Source: Marchantia polymorpha subsp. ruderalis (lineage: Eukaryota; Streptophyta; Marchantiopsida; Marchantiales; Marchantiaceae). From it: DNA of 64,000 nt. This document shows, in pieces, positions 12,949 through 24,100 of this stretch. The notes beneath the pieces were generated by a model that was given only the letters and a program-made list of their open reading frames with translations, did not search any database and was not told the origin of the DNA. The position numbers were made by a program, and so were the translations under genes. The stretch is taken from NCBI GenBank assembly GCA_037833965.1, contig AP031358.1:9680001-9744000 (forward strand), in the 5' to 3' direction. Numbering within the stretch: the stretch's first letter is position 1; each line of letters starts with the position of its first letter.

Positions 12949-13912
12949 TTTTAGATCACTCTGCTTTCATGAATTAATATTTGTTTCCAATTGTGATATA
13001 AATTTACAAGTTTAACGAAACCGCATTAGGGTTTATTTCAGGAAGAGAATTACAGTCACTTTACCACTGTTTGTTACTACTGCTGCTTTGCTCTCAGTTG
13101 AAAAATCAGCCACATTCTTTAGTTGCATCGACACGTATGGCCTGATGAAAGAATGTTGATACCAAATCCGCAGGTCAGAGCAAGTCCAAATGTCCGAAAC
13201 GGTCTATCCACAACAGATCTCCTCTCTGATGTCAAAAGAGAAGTCTGAAGACTCTTTCCGTACGAGTCGTCGTGTAAAAAGTGCATCACAGTCTCGATTT
13301 ACTCACTCCCGTTATTCTGACATCCTCAAGCCCACATTTTGTCTGGCACCGTAATTTTCCAAAGTTCACCAAGAAATGAAGATTAGAAAGGAAGTGAGTC
13401 TTGGAATGTTCTTCATTTAACGAAACTTGAACCTTTTCCATATGAATTTCAGTCTGCTCGTGATCATTCGATTTTAACCATCAAACATACATTTAATTTC
13501 TCTGGGCGGAAAAGGTGAGAGGAATTTTTTTTTTCCTTACCTTGTGACAATGTATTGGTTGCCTAAGACTGTCTTGCCATAATTATGAAAAATAATTGAG
13601 AAAACATGGAAGTAACTTATGATGGACCGAGTAATGCAACAAACCAGACGGGGAGACCCAACGGAGTGTGGAGGAATTATCCAATGGTCAGTTGTAAGAG
13701 GAGTAGAATATTGAACCCTACAGTAAAGATCCAACGAAATTACAATTTATTAAGCAAAAAATTTACAATACCAACGTACTTTGTCAAGCCTGAGGATTGA
13801 CACTACTTTCGTCACTTAAAGAGCAATAGCTCTATTCACAAATACATTCGAGAAATTCCTTCAAGTGCCCACATGAATGTAGCATCAAGAACTTATTGAA
13901 CAATATTATGGA

Positions 13913-13956
13913 ATAGTCCAGATGTATTTATTTCTCAATAAATACAACTGGACTAT
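13913..13956. repeat. 20-bp inverted repeat, 4-base loop, one mismatch
   Basis: The 20 bases at 13913-13932 pair with 13937-13956 at 19 of 20 positions around a TCTC loop. It lies about 35 bases upstream of another small inverted repeat (CTAAAGTG at 13988-13995 with CACTTTAG at 14005-14012). It could be a short fold-back element. Confidence 0.85.
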
Positions 13957-13992
13957 GTGACTTTTTGAAAAGACTCACCGGAAACGGCTAAA

Positions 13993-14331
13993 GTGTATAT
14001 TCGACACTTTAGCTCAATGATAGAGCATGTTCCATGCAACGTACTGCACAAAATTATGTGTGCCCATGAAGCTGCGACGACACGTGCACAGAATCACAGT
14101 GCCCCGGACGAACCACGATTGCTGGATAGCCTGACCGACCATGACAATCAGCATTCGTTTTTTCTGGATAAGCTCCTCGATCACCGAACAATGAAAAGCC
14201 AACTGCCCGATCTGACACTGCATATGGAATCGATACAGCGCATCTTGTGCACGAAGTACGAGTCCGATTCAGATAAAGTCGATATCCAATCACTCTCATT
14301 GCTTCGCTTGGAGGTCGACAGTGGCTGGCAT
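13993..14331 (+). CDS. Candidate exon of an unknown gene
   Basis: A plus-strand frame of 144 codons (13993-14427) contains a strong splice donor CAT|GTAAGA after base 14331. The product up to the donor is hydrophilic and helical, with pieces such as HSFFLDKLLDHRTMKSQLPD and DIQSLSLLRLEVDSGWH. A phase-compatible continuation may be the exon after the AAATGCAG acceptor near 14,838, which would add MDRAARFQLS and a stop. Neither end is proven, and overlapping minus-strand frames are also open. The family was not recognised. Confidence 0.3.
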
Positions 14332-15955
14332 GTAAGATTTATTAGTTTACTCAGTCCTCAGAAAGGTTCTGATAACAAGGTAGCATTCTATTTCAAGACA
14401 TTGCGCATTTGCTCAGTAACTTGTTGAATTTGATCCCATCTTTGAAGAAATTTGCATTGATCTAAGAAGAGACCATTTCGAAGTTCAATGGGCGTGATAA
14501 GCCTTGACTCGATCGATTCCCTTCCAAGTCTTTGATGGAAGGAAATAAGATGAACCTTGATGAGTACTCAGCATGAAGATCACCGTGAATTTTCAGCTCA
14601 AGTGTATTCAATTATTATCACCCAGTAAGCAGTCTACGCACTCGTTGCTTTGTTTGAGTAAATTTTTGGCCTGCATACATTCAATCAGCAGCACATGCGT
14701 ATTTAATACAGCCATTGTGGCAACATTATAGCAGTGAGATTATTACTAAGTAGCAATCAGATGTTCCATTTGACACGAACTGTGTTCTTCCCGCTGGTCT
14801 ACTGTGATACGGGGCCCTGCATCTGATCCAAATGCAGATGGATCGGGCAGCTCGATTTCAACTTTCCTAGAGTCGTATCCAGAGAGCGCTATGCCTTCAC
14901 CTACTCGCTAGTTTCATTCAGGATTATGTTGGTGCAGTCAAACGTAAGGATTTCGATTACAGCATGACACCGATAGAAAGCGTAGAGAATCAGCAGCATG
15001 GTTTGAAGCGATTATCCGAAGCATATCGATGACGGCCTTTACCAACTCCTTCCGTACATTCGTCCTCGTTATTACTTCGAAGATTACTTGGTCTGTTAAA
15101 TCTTTCTCAGTTTAACAATACATTTTGGTTTTAACTGGACGAAACCCAATTTTTTAAGGTCGTTGATAGTTCGCAAATGCGCCGGGCTGGTACCGTGAAT
15201 TGGACCAATTGGCAAAGCTAGTTTCAAGTGATAAATCATGAATCTTACAATGAATCGTAAGTGAGGATCATAAACTGGATAAAACTTGAAGCTGAATTCA
15301 CCTGCAAATTTGAGCTTTTATTGAACAGCATCACTTGATATATGATATGTAGTTACTGATAGTTGCATCTGCACCCCTTGTGTACGTATTGCTATAAGTA
15401 AAGTTTTCGAAAGAAGTATTATTTTCACAAATGTCATGGAAATCGCGGGAAACTCTGTATTGTAAAGAGCGAGTTGTTGATTGTGTACTTCACGACAGAA
15501 ATTTCGTGAATTTCTACTTGTCATGAACTCTTTTTAAAGCAAGCTATCGGAGTCCGGAAGCTGGAAGTTGCCAGCTGAAGGACGCCATCTGTCCACCATG
15601 GTTCGATCAGAATCTCACTTATTCCTTTCTATGGCATAAAGGACGAACCAGCTGAAGGTATGATCAGCTCTCGTTCCCTTCCATCTGTCGATCCTTCGGG
15701 CATTCGATCAGAGGTTTGAACAAGTCGAACATCAGCGTATCACCAACTTCCTGCGAGATCGTCCACAACTGTAAGTTGGTCTGAGAACCTGCAGAATAGG
15801 CAAAGGAATCAGGCAATGTACATACTAGTTCCCAGGACAGGAATAATAGTTTCGTTATAGTGACACGAAGGGTCTAACAACAGTTGATTTGTGATTACAC
15901 CTTGGATTTGCTGAGAGTTGAATTTTAACAGAATAAGTTTCTGTGGATGCAGGAA
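14332..15955. other. No supported gene
   Basis: Apart from a possible small exon at about 14,838-14,966, no splice-consistent coding sequence was found. A 5' intron of the following secreted-protein pseudogene may end at the GATGCAG site at 15,946-15,952. Confidence 0.4.
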
Positions 15956-16746
15956 ATGGCTGAAATGAGAAACATTTTGATGGCTCCCATCCTCTTCGCC
16001 TTGGTGGCACTGCTATACACGGCGTCTCCAGTAGACGCTAGAATCAAGTCCGACGATTCCGTCAGCTGCTCAACCTCGTACTAGAGTCCCTACTTGGAGC
16101 ACGCAGAAGAGACTGTGAACGCCATCAGGAAGTTGCCTGGGGACCAGGATTGCTGCCAACTGAGAGACCCAGCGGGATGTACCGAGCTGGCGAGCTGGTT
16201 GACGTCCAAAGTGAACATTTGTGGAAGAAAAGGATGCACCACGTGCGGAAAGGCCGGTGAAGCTCTGAATGAAATTCTTGCTCAGTGCCCCATAAGAGTC
16301 GTCAACGCTGAAACTCGAGTGCAAGGTTCAAATGAAGTGGACGGCTTCTTTGTCAACATCTACAGCGGCCACTTTCACACCTCCGATGATTCCTCGGTCG
16401 TATGCGACACCTCAGACTCCAGTCCTTTTTTGGCGAACGCTGAAGAGAATGTGAACGCCATCAGGAAGCTGCCTGAGGAAACGCAGTGCTGCCAACTGAA
16501 AGAACCTTCGGGATGCACTGAGATGGCGAGCTGGTTCAATTCCAAGGTGCAAATGTGTGGAGAAAAAGGGGCACCTCTTGCAGAAAAGCTGGCGAAGCTC
16601 TGAACCAAGTTCTTGCCCGATGCCCCATGAGAGATATCAGCGGTGAAACCCGCGTGGAAGGGAGGACTGAAGAAGACGGGTTCACCTTCAAGATCGCACA
16701 AAACCGTCCCGATACTGGAAAGATTAGACTCGTCGAGTCCGTGTAA
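15956..16746 (+). pseudogene. Broken gene for a secreted two-domain Cys-rich protein
   Basis: ATG at 15956 starts a signal peptide (hydrophobic ILMAPILFALVALLYTASPV, probable cleavage near VDA-R). The frame then meets TAG at 16082-16084 after 42 codons. Without a frame change it stays open to 16603 and encodes two tandem homologous ~110-residue domains. Each has NAIRKLP, a CCQL pair, a GCTE(L/M)ASW segment and a CG.KG motif. In the second copy the base at the TAG site is sense (TCC), so the TAG is a nonsense change relative to its twin. The second copy also lacks one base near 16,568, which shifts the frame; the homologous reading continues in the +1 frame to 16746. Two independent lesions argue for a pseudogene, though sequencing error cannot be excluded. 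A small secreted cysteine-rich defence-type protein is the broad class; no family was confirmed. Confidence 0.65.
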
Positions 16747-17047
16747 TGCGCTTTTCAAGCCCACTAATAACCTCGGTAATTTCGGCACATGTCACCCAAC
16801 TGACGGTCATGAGCTCATTCACCGAGTCTGTAAAGCCCACAGTGTGGATTTCAAGCTACAAGCTAAGCGTAGCCCATTCCTGCAGGCCGAAGGAGAGAGT
16901 GTAGTTATTTTCATGTGTAATCTCGACTGTGGAGTGCAGCCAGAAAGGATCTACGCTGGTTTTCGTGTATGTTCGGAAGAGCTCTCTGATTGATAGATCA
17001 ACGATAAGAATCCTGAAGCTATCGTTGATACATTCAGTCTTGACTTG

Positions 17048-17053
17048 AATAAA
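17048..17053 (+). terminator. Possible polyadenylation signal AATAAA
   Basis: AATAAA lies about 300 bases after the last open frame of the secreted Cys-rich pseudogene on the same strand. The distance is normal for a plant 3' untranslated region, but the hexamer is common in AT-rich DNA. Confidence 0.25.
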
Positions 17054-17467
17054 GCTTGAGTTTATGTTACTTGCAAGTGTTTATGCAGGAAGTTCATGCA
17101 TCGGATGATAAAGATGGTAAAGAAGGCGGAAGTGGATCTATCATCCTTTAGATTTTCATTCTATCAATACATTCGGCCAGACTGTATTTTAGAGTTTGAG
17201 TTTGCAGATTGAACCCTAACGTGGAGAGAAATCATATTCGTTGAAGATAGTGGCTTTATTGTAGGAGTCAAGATTCGGCTGCATCGATGAAACCTTAATG
17301 TTAGTGCGCATTTTCGTAAGCGGCAGGAAAGCCTTAAGGAAGTGTTCCGAGAACACATAGGAGAAAGATTCTTCTTATCCAGGTCCCTCGCATGGAAAGT
17401 GGATGCGATTTTTTTCTGGTTAGGGAGACATAATTGACTTCCTCTTCACAGCAAGATCAGGGACTTG

Positions 17468-17878
17468 CTACCATTTCCAAATTTTATGGGTTCTGCAAAT
17501 GAACTTTAACGACAACGTTACGTCCTCACTCGAGTTAGTTCTGAGCTTCCATAGCCCTTGAGAGAGACAGAGCCCGGACATTATTACGCAGCACAACAGA
17601 ATCGAAAACCATGAATACGGATCTCTCTGACTGCCGTCGATCTGACAGTAGCCCCGTAAGTATATATGCGACGTTGGGCATAATTCGAGAAGACATTTAA
17701 AAGAGAAGGTGATGACTAAGGTCGCTGGCTCGGTCGTTTTCCACTCATGGTTATAATCCTTGACAGCACTATGGCTAATGAGTTCTGAATCTAGTCCATA
17801 GTCAATGACTGAAGACACGTCTTCATCAGAGGTCAACTTACCGACAATTTTATTGTGCCCAGAAGTCGCTCGACCCAA
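17468..17878 (-). CDS. Weak candidate ORF, 136 aa
   Basis: This is an ATG-to-stop minus-strand frame. The first ~60 residues are hydrophilic (for example GHNKIVGKLTSDEDVSSVID). The middle is hydrophobic with Cys (WFSILLCCVIMSGLCLSQGL), which could be one membrane segment. No domain was recognised and there is no splice support, so it may be a chance frame or a remnant. Confidence 0.2.
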   Translation of the reverse strand: MGRATSGHNKIVGKLTSDEDVSSVIDYGLDSELISHSAVKDYNHEWKTTEPATLVITFSFKCLLELCPTSHIYLRGYCQIDGSQRDPYSWFSILLCCVIMSGLCLSQGLWKLRTNSSEDVTLSLKFICRTHKIWKW

Positions 17879-19015
17879 ATCCGATTTTCCAGGAACGAAG
17901 CAATCAGGCTCTTAGGCTAGAAGATGACTATTATGCTCAAGGAAGTGGTTCGTGTCAACGAACAGCATCACCAACCCTCTGCCAGATGCGGGTACATCAT
18001 GAACTCTTTACAGCTTGTTGTACTCGGGAATTTTCTATTGAGTTCAAAAGCCAGGAGAAACCACATCACGCTAAAACTGACGGGCAGCTCTTGTAGTTCA
18101 CTCTTCCAGCTTGTTTCTGAGTCATAACTAAATGCAAACCATGTAGCATAGGAGAGATTCCTAGGCATACGAAAATTACAGATCGAGCTGAACTTCTCTT
18201 ATTCATACAGGTCTCAATAATAATTAAAAGTTAAGGAACAGTAGAGTCTGATTTCAAATGACATCCACCTGCTGATACCCGAATGAAGTACGCTGCATGC
18301 TGCACAACCTCTGTTAACTGGTCTAGCTGCCCACTAGAATCGGGGAGGGAGTAAAAGACCATGAAGCAAAACTTCTCAAACGGAATGGATGGGATCATGT
18401 TGACGGCACCTCGGACTGAAGTGTGGAGTCTCCTGCCCGGCTATTGAGGGGAGTGAAAAGGGTTCTGGGCTTACTCCAGCTTCTCTTTGTTCGTTTCGTC
18501 CATATCACTGGCCAACACGCGAGTGTCTAAAGCTTGATTCTTCCGTGACTGCATAAATACGTGTTTCGTGACTCGTGAAAATGTAATCGATTGTCTAGCT
18601 TCTTGCAACTTCGCTCGGTTATTTTGGACAACATCACCCGCGAGTTCTTTCATTATTATCTAGCTCCTGCGTATGGGTCTTTTTTTCTTTTTGTAACTTA
18701 TAAACTCCTCCTATCTCCGGAGGCTTGATTTCTATCATAAGAGACACGATGCTCCGGGAGGGATCATGTTTCAGAAGCTTGCATTTCATTTCGCTTGAAA
18801 TAAAGACTATTTCGTGCCTGATGAGAGAAAACAATCAATAGTCGATATGCTGGATTGTTATGTCTCTGCGTACCCAAAAGGAGGGGAATAAGTCTTGTCA
18901 GACGAGACAGGCTGAAGGAATTTGATCTATGAACACTATAAAGCACTCGAAGTGAGATTTGATCTCCACAATCTAAGTTGTGGTTCTAAGTTGGAATGGT
19001 TTTCTTCCGTGACAG

Positions 19016-19491
19016 GCCAGATTAACCACCCCATGATGCAGAGTTCCCATTCTTCATCTGGAACTACGGTTTGATTTATCTATTTTTACCCTGGGAACCC
19101 GCTAACGCTAGCTCCATGTCAAAATTGTGTGTAGGCTTGGACAGAAAGCTGGAATCCTATCTGGTGCTGGTAACCAGCTTCAAATTTGGGTGGTTCCTTT
19201 GTGCCATAACAGGATTCACGTTGCTCCTGGTTACGGAGAGAACAGGAATTTCGATCTATATGCAATCAAGCATCAAAGGTCACGTCGCTTCAGATCGGGA
19301 TAATCTCCACCGTTTGGTTCATTGTCATTCTCCTTGTTGTAGCAGAATGTCGACGTCGGTGGAGTTGCGGCGGCGGGCCCGAAGGCTATGAAGAATTGGC
19401 CATGGCTGAGCGTGCAGACCTACGGTGGGAGCGAAATTCGAAGGAAATGAGATTAACTACACCGAGCGCTACAGACTTTATGGGCGGATAG
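19016..19491 (+). pseudogene. 3' end of a single-pass membrane protein gene, frame-broken
   Basis: Exon 19016-19068 (after GTGACAG, donor ACG|GTTTGA) joins in phase 0 to an exon beginning at 19145 (after TTGGACAG). The join reads ...SSGTTKAGILSGAGNQLQ, then WVVPLCHNRIHVAPGYGENR and NFDLYAIKHQ. This frame stops at about 19,309. The +1 frame overlapping that stop encodes a membrane helix (IGIISTVWFIVILLVV), a basic stop-transfer CRRRW, and a hydrophilic tail with EGYEELAMAERADLRWERNS, ending at TAG 19489-19491. No intron fits between the two frames, because the only GT...AG pair there is ~15 bases apart. A one-base indel, or a sequence error, is the simplest explanation. It looks like a type I membrane protein with a short cytosolic tail. 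Upstream exons were not placed and the family is unknown. Confidence 0.4.
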
Positions 19492-21154
19492 ATGTTTGAT
19501 TGTCCTGAATGTCTGCTGTAGGATGCACGTATCAGTACTTCAGGTTAACCTTTTCTCGGCAATGGAATCACTAGAAAGGTACGTCAGAAACTTGTAGATT
19601 ACATGCCGAGGCTCAACAGGATCTGAGTACGTAAGCAAGGTACTATGATCTCACCTCATTCAATTTCTTGAAATTTTAATGGCCTCCTCAAGAATTTACT
19701 GCGAATTTTTTCTGAATGTTTCTCGAACAAACTCTATCCATGTGGTAGAACTCCACGGCTTCGCGGAAACTAGTGCATGGATATACTGCGGAGAATTTAG
19801 CCTCGGATCTTTTGATCAATGTGAAATTTTCCTCTTTTCGGATGATATGACGCTCATAAACCGTATCTGAATGTCGATACTGATGACGCGCGATATGTTG
19901 GGAAATTCTGACACTAATTTCCTATTGCCAGTCACTCGATACCTTTGTCTGGTGCCATTGTCGGTGGTCATGGAAAAAGGGACTGACATCTTTCATGATT
20001 GCCATGACCAGAAAGAGCACAGTCAAATGACGTCCTATTGTCTATACCGTAGTCGTAATATCTGGACAAACCCGTAGATACAGGGAAAAAGTGCATTTCT
20101 GAAGAACTCTCGTGTACTTATACTATGGCATTAAAGGTATAAACTCGACAAAGATATGACAGCTGAAGAGTCAAAGGCGTTCGTCCAGGGAAACCTGTAA
20201 AAGTCGACCAAATGGCTGATGAAAACTCCAACCGCGAGTATGTAGACTCAACAGAGCTCTCAGTTTTTATGTAAAGTAATTGATGTATATAAACACACTG
20301 GACCTAGGTGTCTGAATAGTTTTGATCTGCCGACTTCGTAAGATTGTCCGGAATCTGTCTCGCTTTGCGGCTTGCAAGTACTCCTTCGTTTATTGAGCCA
20401 TCAGCTCCAAAACTCCTTAGTGGTCTAAGAAATTTTCTTGCCCACATAAAGCTCCAGTGTGGTACGTTCGGATGTTTCATCAAAACGTACCAGATTCGAT
20501 CGAGTTCATTGCTGTGAAACTATTATCAAATTCTACGTCTCCTTGGCCATAACACTCCTCCCCGGAGAGCTCGCCGTGCTGTAGTATCCATAACTCCACA
20601 GAGTTGATCATTGCCAAAGTAGTTGCTTGAGAAGCAGCTCGTAAACGAATATCCCAATCCAAATCTGCGGGTTTTGGATAGAAGACTGCATGATTATCCG
20701 AGAGCAGGTAGATGAAGATAATATAGTGATAATTAACACCATACTATAAGGATAACAAGTCCGTTATCACGCTAGCAAAGGGTCCATTGATTTACTTCGG
20801 CAGCTTTCATTGTTCCTCCCGGTTCTGGTCGTAGACCTGCTATCCAATTCACTCACATGACTAGTTCCGAGCTCAGTATTAGGTAGACCAGCTGTATGGC
20901 ATTCTCGGTAGGATTTCCATCTCATAGAATTCATATGAACTGAGGTAGGCGTTCCATAGATTCGACCGATTTGGATCACCATGTATCCCCCTCGGAACCA
21001 AAACCAGCACCCTCTCCACTGTACTTCACTTCCATGGAAATTTGATCTTAGAGATCACTGGCACTTGTCGTAATGTAATTTCTTCTTTCCAAGGAACTGA
21101 CTATAGTACATCGTTTCATGTACGTATAGCCCTCGCAAGGGAAAGGAGAGGGCA
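19492..21154. other. Mostly non-coding, with weak minus-strand exons
   Basis: Two minus-strand frames look protein-like. One is 20480-20662 (DWDIRLRAASQATTLAMINS and onward). The other is near 20,880-20,960, in a frame reading AYLSSYEFYEMEILPRMPYS before a possible GTCTACC donor. A small decayed gene is possible, but no phase-consistent join was found. Confidence 0.3.
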
Positions 21155-24100
21155 ATGAGTGGGGATGGGGACACCAGACCCAGATCGAACTCGGCGCTTC
21201 GAAGAGCGTCTGAGAGTTCAAATAGTGGAATTATGGGAGATGTACAACCTGCAAGCCTTGAAATGAACTCTCTAATGGTCACTTTACGAAACCGAGGCTC
21301 CCAAGCGAACAAAGCTCTCGTGGGTGCCAACCCGTGGACGCAACAATCGGCGGAGCAGCTAAGGCTAGAGAACATGCAACAGGCGATGCAGGCCTCGCGG
21401 GTAGATCAGGCCATCAGGCAGCATCCTAATATCCAGGCAGCAAACGTGCTCGCTCGACCCGTGGGGGACGTCGGTGCTTCCACATCGGCTCGGAGAGATA
21501 CGCCTGCACCGTGGCTGATTCATTTGACAGCCGCAGCATTTTCCAGAGCAGAACCAAAAGCTCCAGATATCTCCTCGAGGAGTCCAGCACGAGAGCTTCA
21601 AGCGCTCCACTTACCGAGAGCATGTGAGAACGATACTCTGGTGACCCCTGAAATTGCGGCGTTCATAAAAGAGCTCAGAGAGGCGCTGACAGATGACGAA
21701 GGAAATATATTACCGAGAGGCCTGGCGGCTTTGTACAGAGAGAGAATCGTCAACGACGAGGATGAAGTGGAGCCGTCCGTGGTCCACTGGTTTGAGAAAG
21801 CCGGCGTGCCGCTCAGATGGGACAGATTTGGGTATAGAGCATTCATCGGCTACGAACCTCAGCCACATCCGGATCGAAGTCCACGATCTGAGGAGGAAGT
21901 AGATGAACGATTATTGGACGTATGCAACGATGCAGAGAGTCCCCCTATGAACAGATATGTGAAAAACCTCAGAGCAACCATGTTCGATCGGGACGGGAAT
22001 TGGAAGCTCGAGAATTTTGAGAATCTGCGCAAGGACGGGCTATTCGACGACGACCACGTCATTCCGCCCGACAGGGTTCAAGACCTGTTGGATGCGGGCA
22101 TTCCTCTGGGCTCCGATGCGGAGGGACGCAGGTACCTTGCTTATTACTGTGGCCTGACCTGCGCGAGAACTGCAGGCCTGGGGCAGGGGTTCAACTTCTG
22201 GCGGAAGAAGAGGGACAGCAGCCGGTCAGGGGCGGTCCACCCGTCCACTTACAGGGGAGCCAGGCTACTCCTGGAGCTGCCACCTCCGCCCGACAATCTT
22301 GACCTGGCACATCTGGATCACAGAACGAGATATTATATTTGTCTCCTGAAGAGGGGCCTCATCGACGAAAAAGGACAAATCATCGCCGGGGGCATAACGG
22401 AGTTGCGTCGATGTTGCATTGTCAGCGAGGACGGGAGAATTACGCCGTCCTTCATTCCCTGGCTGCGGGCTGCGGAAGTCCCGCTGGTTACTGATACCGT
22501 GACCGGGGCCGTCCGCGTGAACGATGATGCTGCTCGCATGGCGGATCTCAGCATGCAAGAGCAAGGAGAGGATCGGCCCGACCCGCCCTCTGCCCTGAAC
22601 TTGTTGTCTGAAGTCTGCTCGCAAGCCGCTAGAATTTCCATAAGCGGTCCACGTCAGCGAGCTATAGTGGCCAACGTGGCACCGAACCCAGCTGACCAGG
22701 CGGGAACCGGAGCGGCTCAGCGGCTCATGAACCCGATCGCCGCGGAGGCTCTCGACCGGGTAACGGTGAGAGCTCGCGGTAGACAGTGGAGAGATCCCGG
22801 GCAGCCTGCTGCAGATCCGATGGACGTGGAGCAGGCTGATACCTCAGCCAGCGGAAATGAGCGCCAGCGGAACCCGGTTGCTGCCCAGCCTCGTCAGCAA
22901 ACCACCGCAGCCCGGCCGCATACAACACCGGGTCCAGGCGACTCAGAAAGAGTAGGTCCGGCGAGAGAGCGGTTTCTGTTCGGCCCGGACGTCCCCGGCG
23001 GCCCGAGCGGAGCCGAGGCTGCGGGCGGGCCGGACGGAGGGGAGGAACCCGAGAGGGACACGGTGCAGGCGCAACGGGCGGAGGCTGATCGCGTCCAGCT
23101 CCTGCTCCAGCAAATGGACATTCTGGACGCACAAGTCCGGAGGGCGACGGGAAGAGGCGCACCCGTCGTGCGAAGTCCGGGTCCACCGGCGACCCAAAAC
23201 GCCGGGCGAGGAAGAGCTCCGGATAGGCTCGTCGTAGCACAGGTCGCACCGGGAACTGCAGTCCAGGCCGGCGGACAATCTGAGAATCGGCGCATTCGAA
23301 AACGTTCGGAAGATTTCCCTCAACCACCGGCTCAATTTCGTCGACTGGATGAAGCCGGTCAAGGTGTGGGCGTCGACAGAGGTCCTGCGGCTAGAGGAGA
23401 TCAAGGCCCTGTTAGAGGAGATCCTGCGGGCAGAGGAGGAGGTCCTGTAGTGTTTAGAAGAGGTCCTCCGGGCAGAGGAGGTCAGGCAGGTGGTAGAGGT
23501 AGAGGACGTGGAGGAGGTGGAGCACGGGGAGGTTGGCGTGCAGGTGGTGGTTTAGGAAGAGGAAGAGGACGAGGAGGACGTGGTGGGGATGACGGGGCGG
23601 GTCCAGGACGTGGTGGAGGGTACCAAGGAGAAGGACAGGGACGTGGTAGAGGAGGCGAGGGAGGTGGTCATGAAGACGACGGCGAGACTGATGCCGACGT
23701 TGAGGGCTACGGCGGGGACGACGAGCCGCTCGACACTCAGAGCCAGGGGCTACACGATGCTCGAGGCACTGCAAGCGGTCCTGGGGGTCCAGTAGATGAC
23801 GACAGCGACGAGGACAACGTGCCGCTCGCAATTCGTATGCAGAGGCTGGCTCGTGAACGCGCTGCAAGAGGTCCTGCGGGTCGAGGACGAGGAGGAGGAG
23901 GAGGTGGTGGAGGAGGAGGAGGTGCGAGTCCTGGTGCTGGAGGAGGCAGGGGAGGAGGGGGTCGAGGTGGTGGAGGAGGTGGGAGTCCTGGTGGTGGAGG
24001 AGGAGGTAGAGATGTCGACGGCGAGACGGATGGCGACGTTGACATTGATGGCGACGAAGAAGACGAAGAGCAGCGAAAAGTGAGACAAGAGCAGGACATG

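Larger units (their letters stand above)
8832..13912. other. Mostly non-coding, with weak candidate exons
   Basis: No complete gene could be assembled. Around 9,306-9,663 the plus strand has overlapping frames with coding-like but frame-broken stretches. About 10,000-10,700 is very AT-rich. Around 12,085-12,330 the minus strand holds short coding-like pieces (for example YDTETETYVHLDDF) next to AG and GT sites, but their phases do not connect. A decayed gene or several small exons is possible. Confidence 0.3.
16747..19015. other. Non-coding or decayed sequence
   Basis: A polyadenylation-like AATAAA sits at 17,048. Weak minus-strand frames (17468-17878, 17968-18168, 18471-18653) have coding-like stretches, for example MKELAGDVVQNNRAKLQEA near 18.6 kb. 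They did not join into a gene by phase. Confidence 0.35.

Noticed and set aside
13996..14022. tRNA-like D-arm text TAGCTCAATGATAGAGC
   Set aside because: No T-arm, acceptor stem or anticodon arm follows, so it is not a tRNA.
14838..14986. Possible exon pair with a 19-base intron
   Set aside because: The intron would be far below a workable plant size. At most a single terminal exon is possible.
23580..24040. Gly-rich tandem coding as a possible minisatellite or assembly artefact
   Set aside because: The repeats are irregular at the base level and stay in frame with interspersed acidic segments, so coding low-complexity is the simpler reading.
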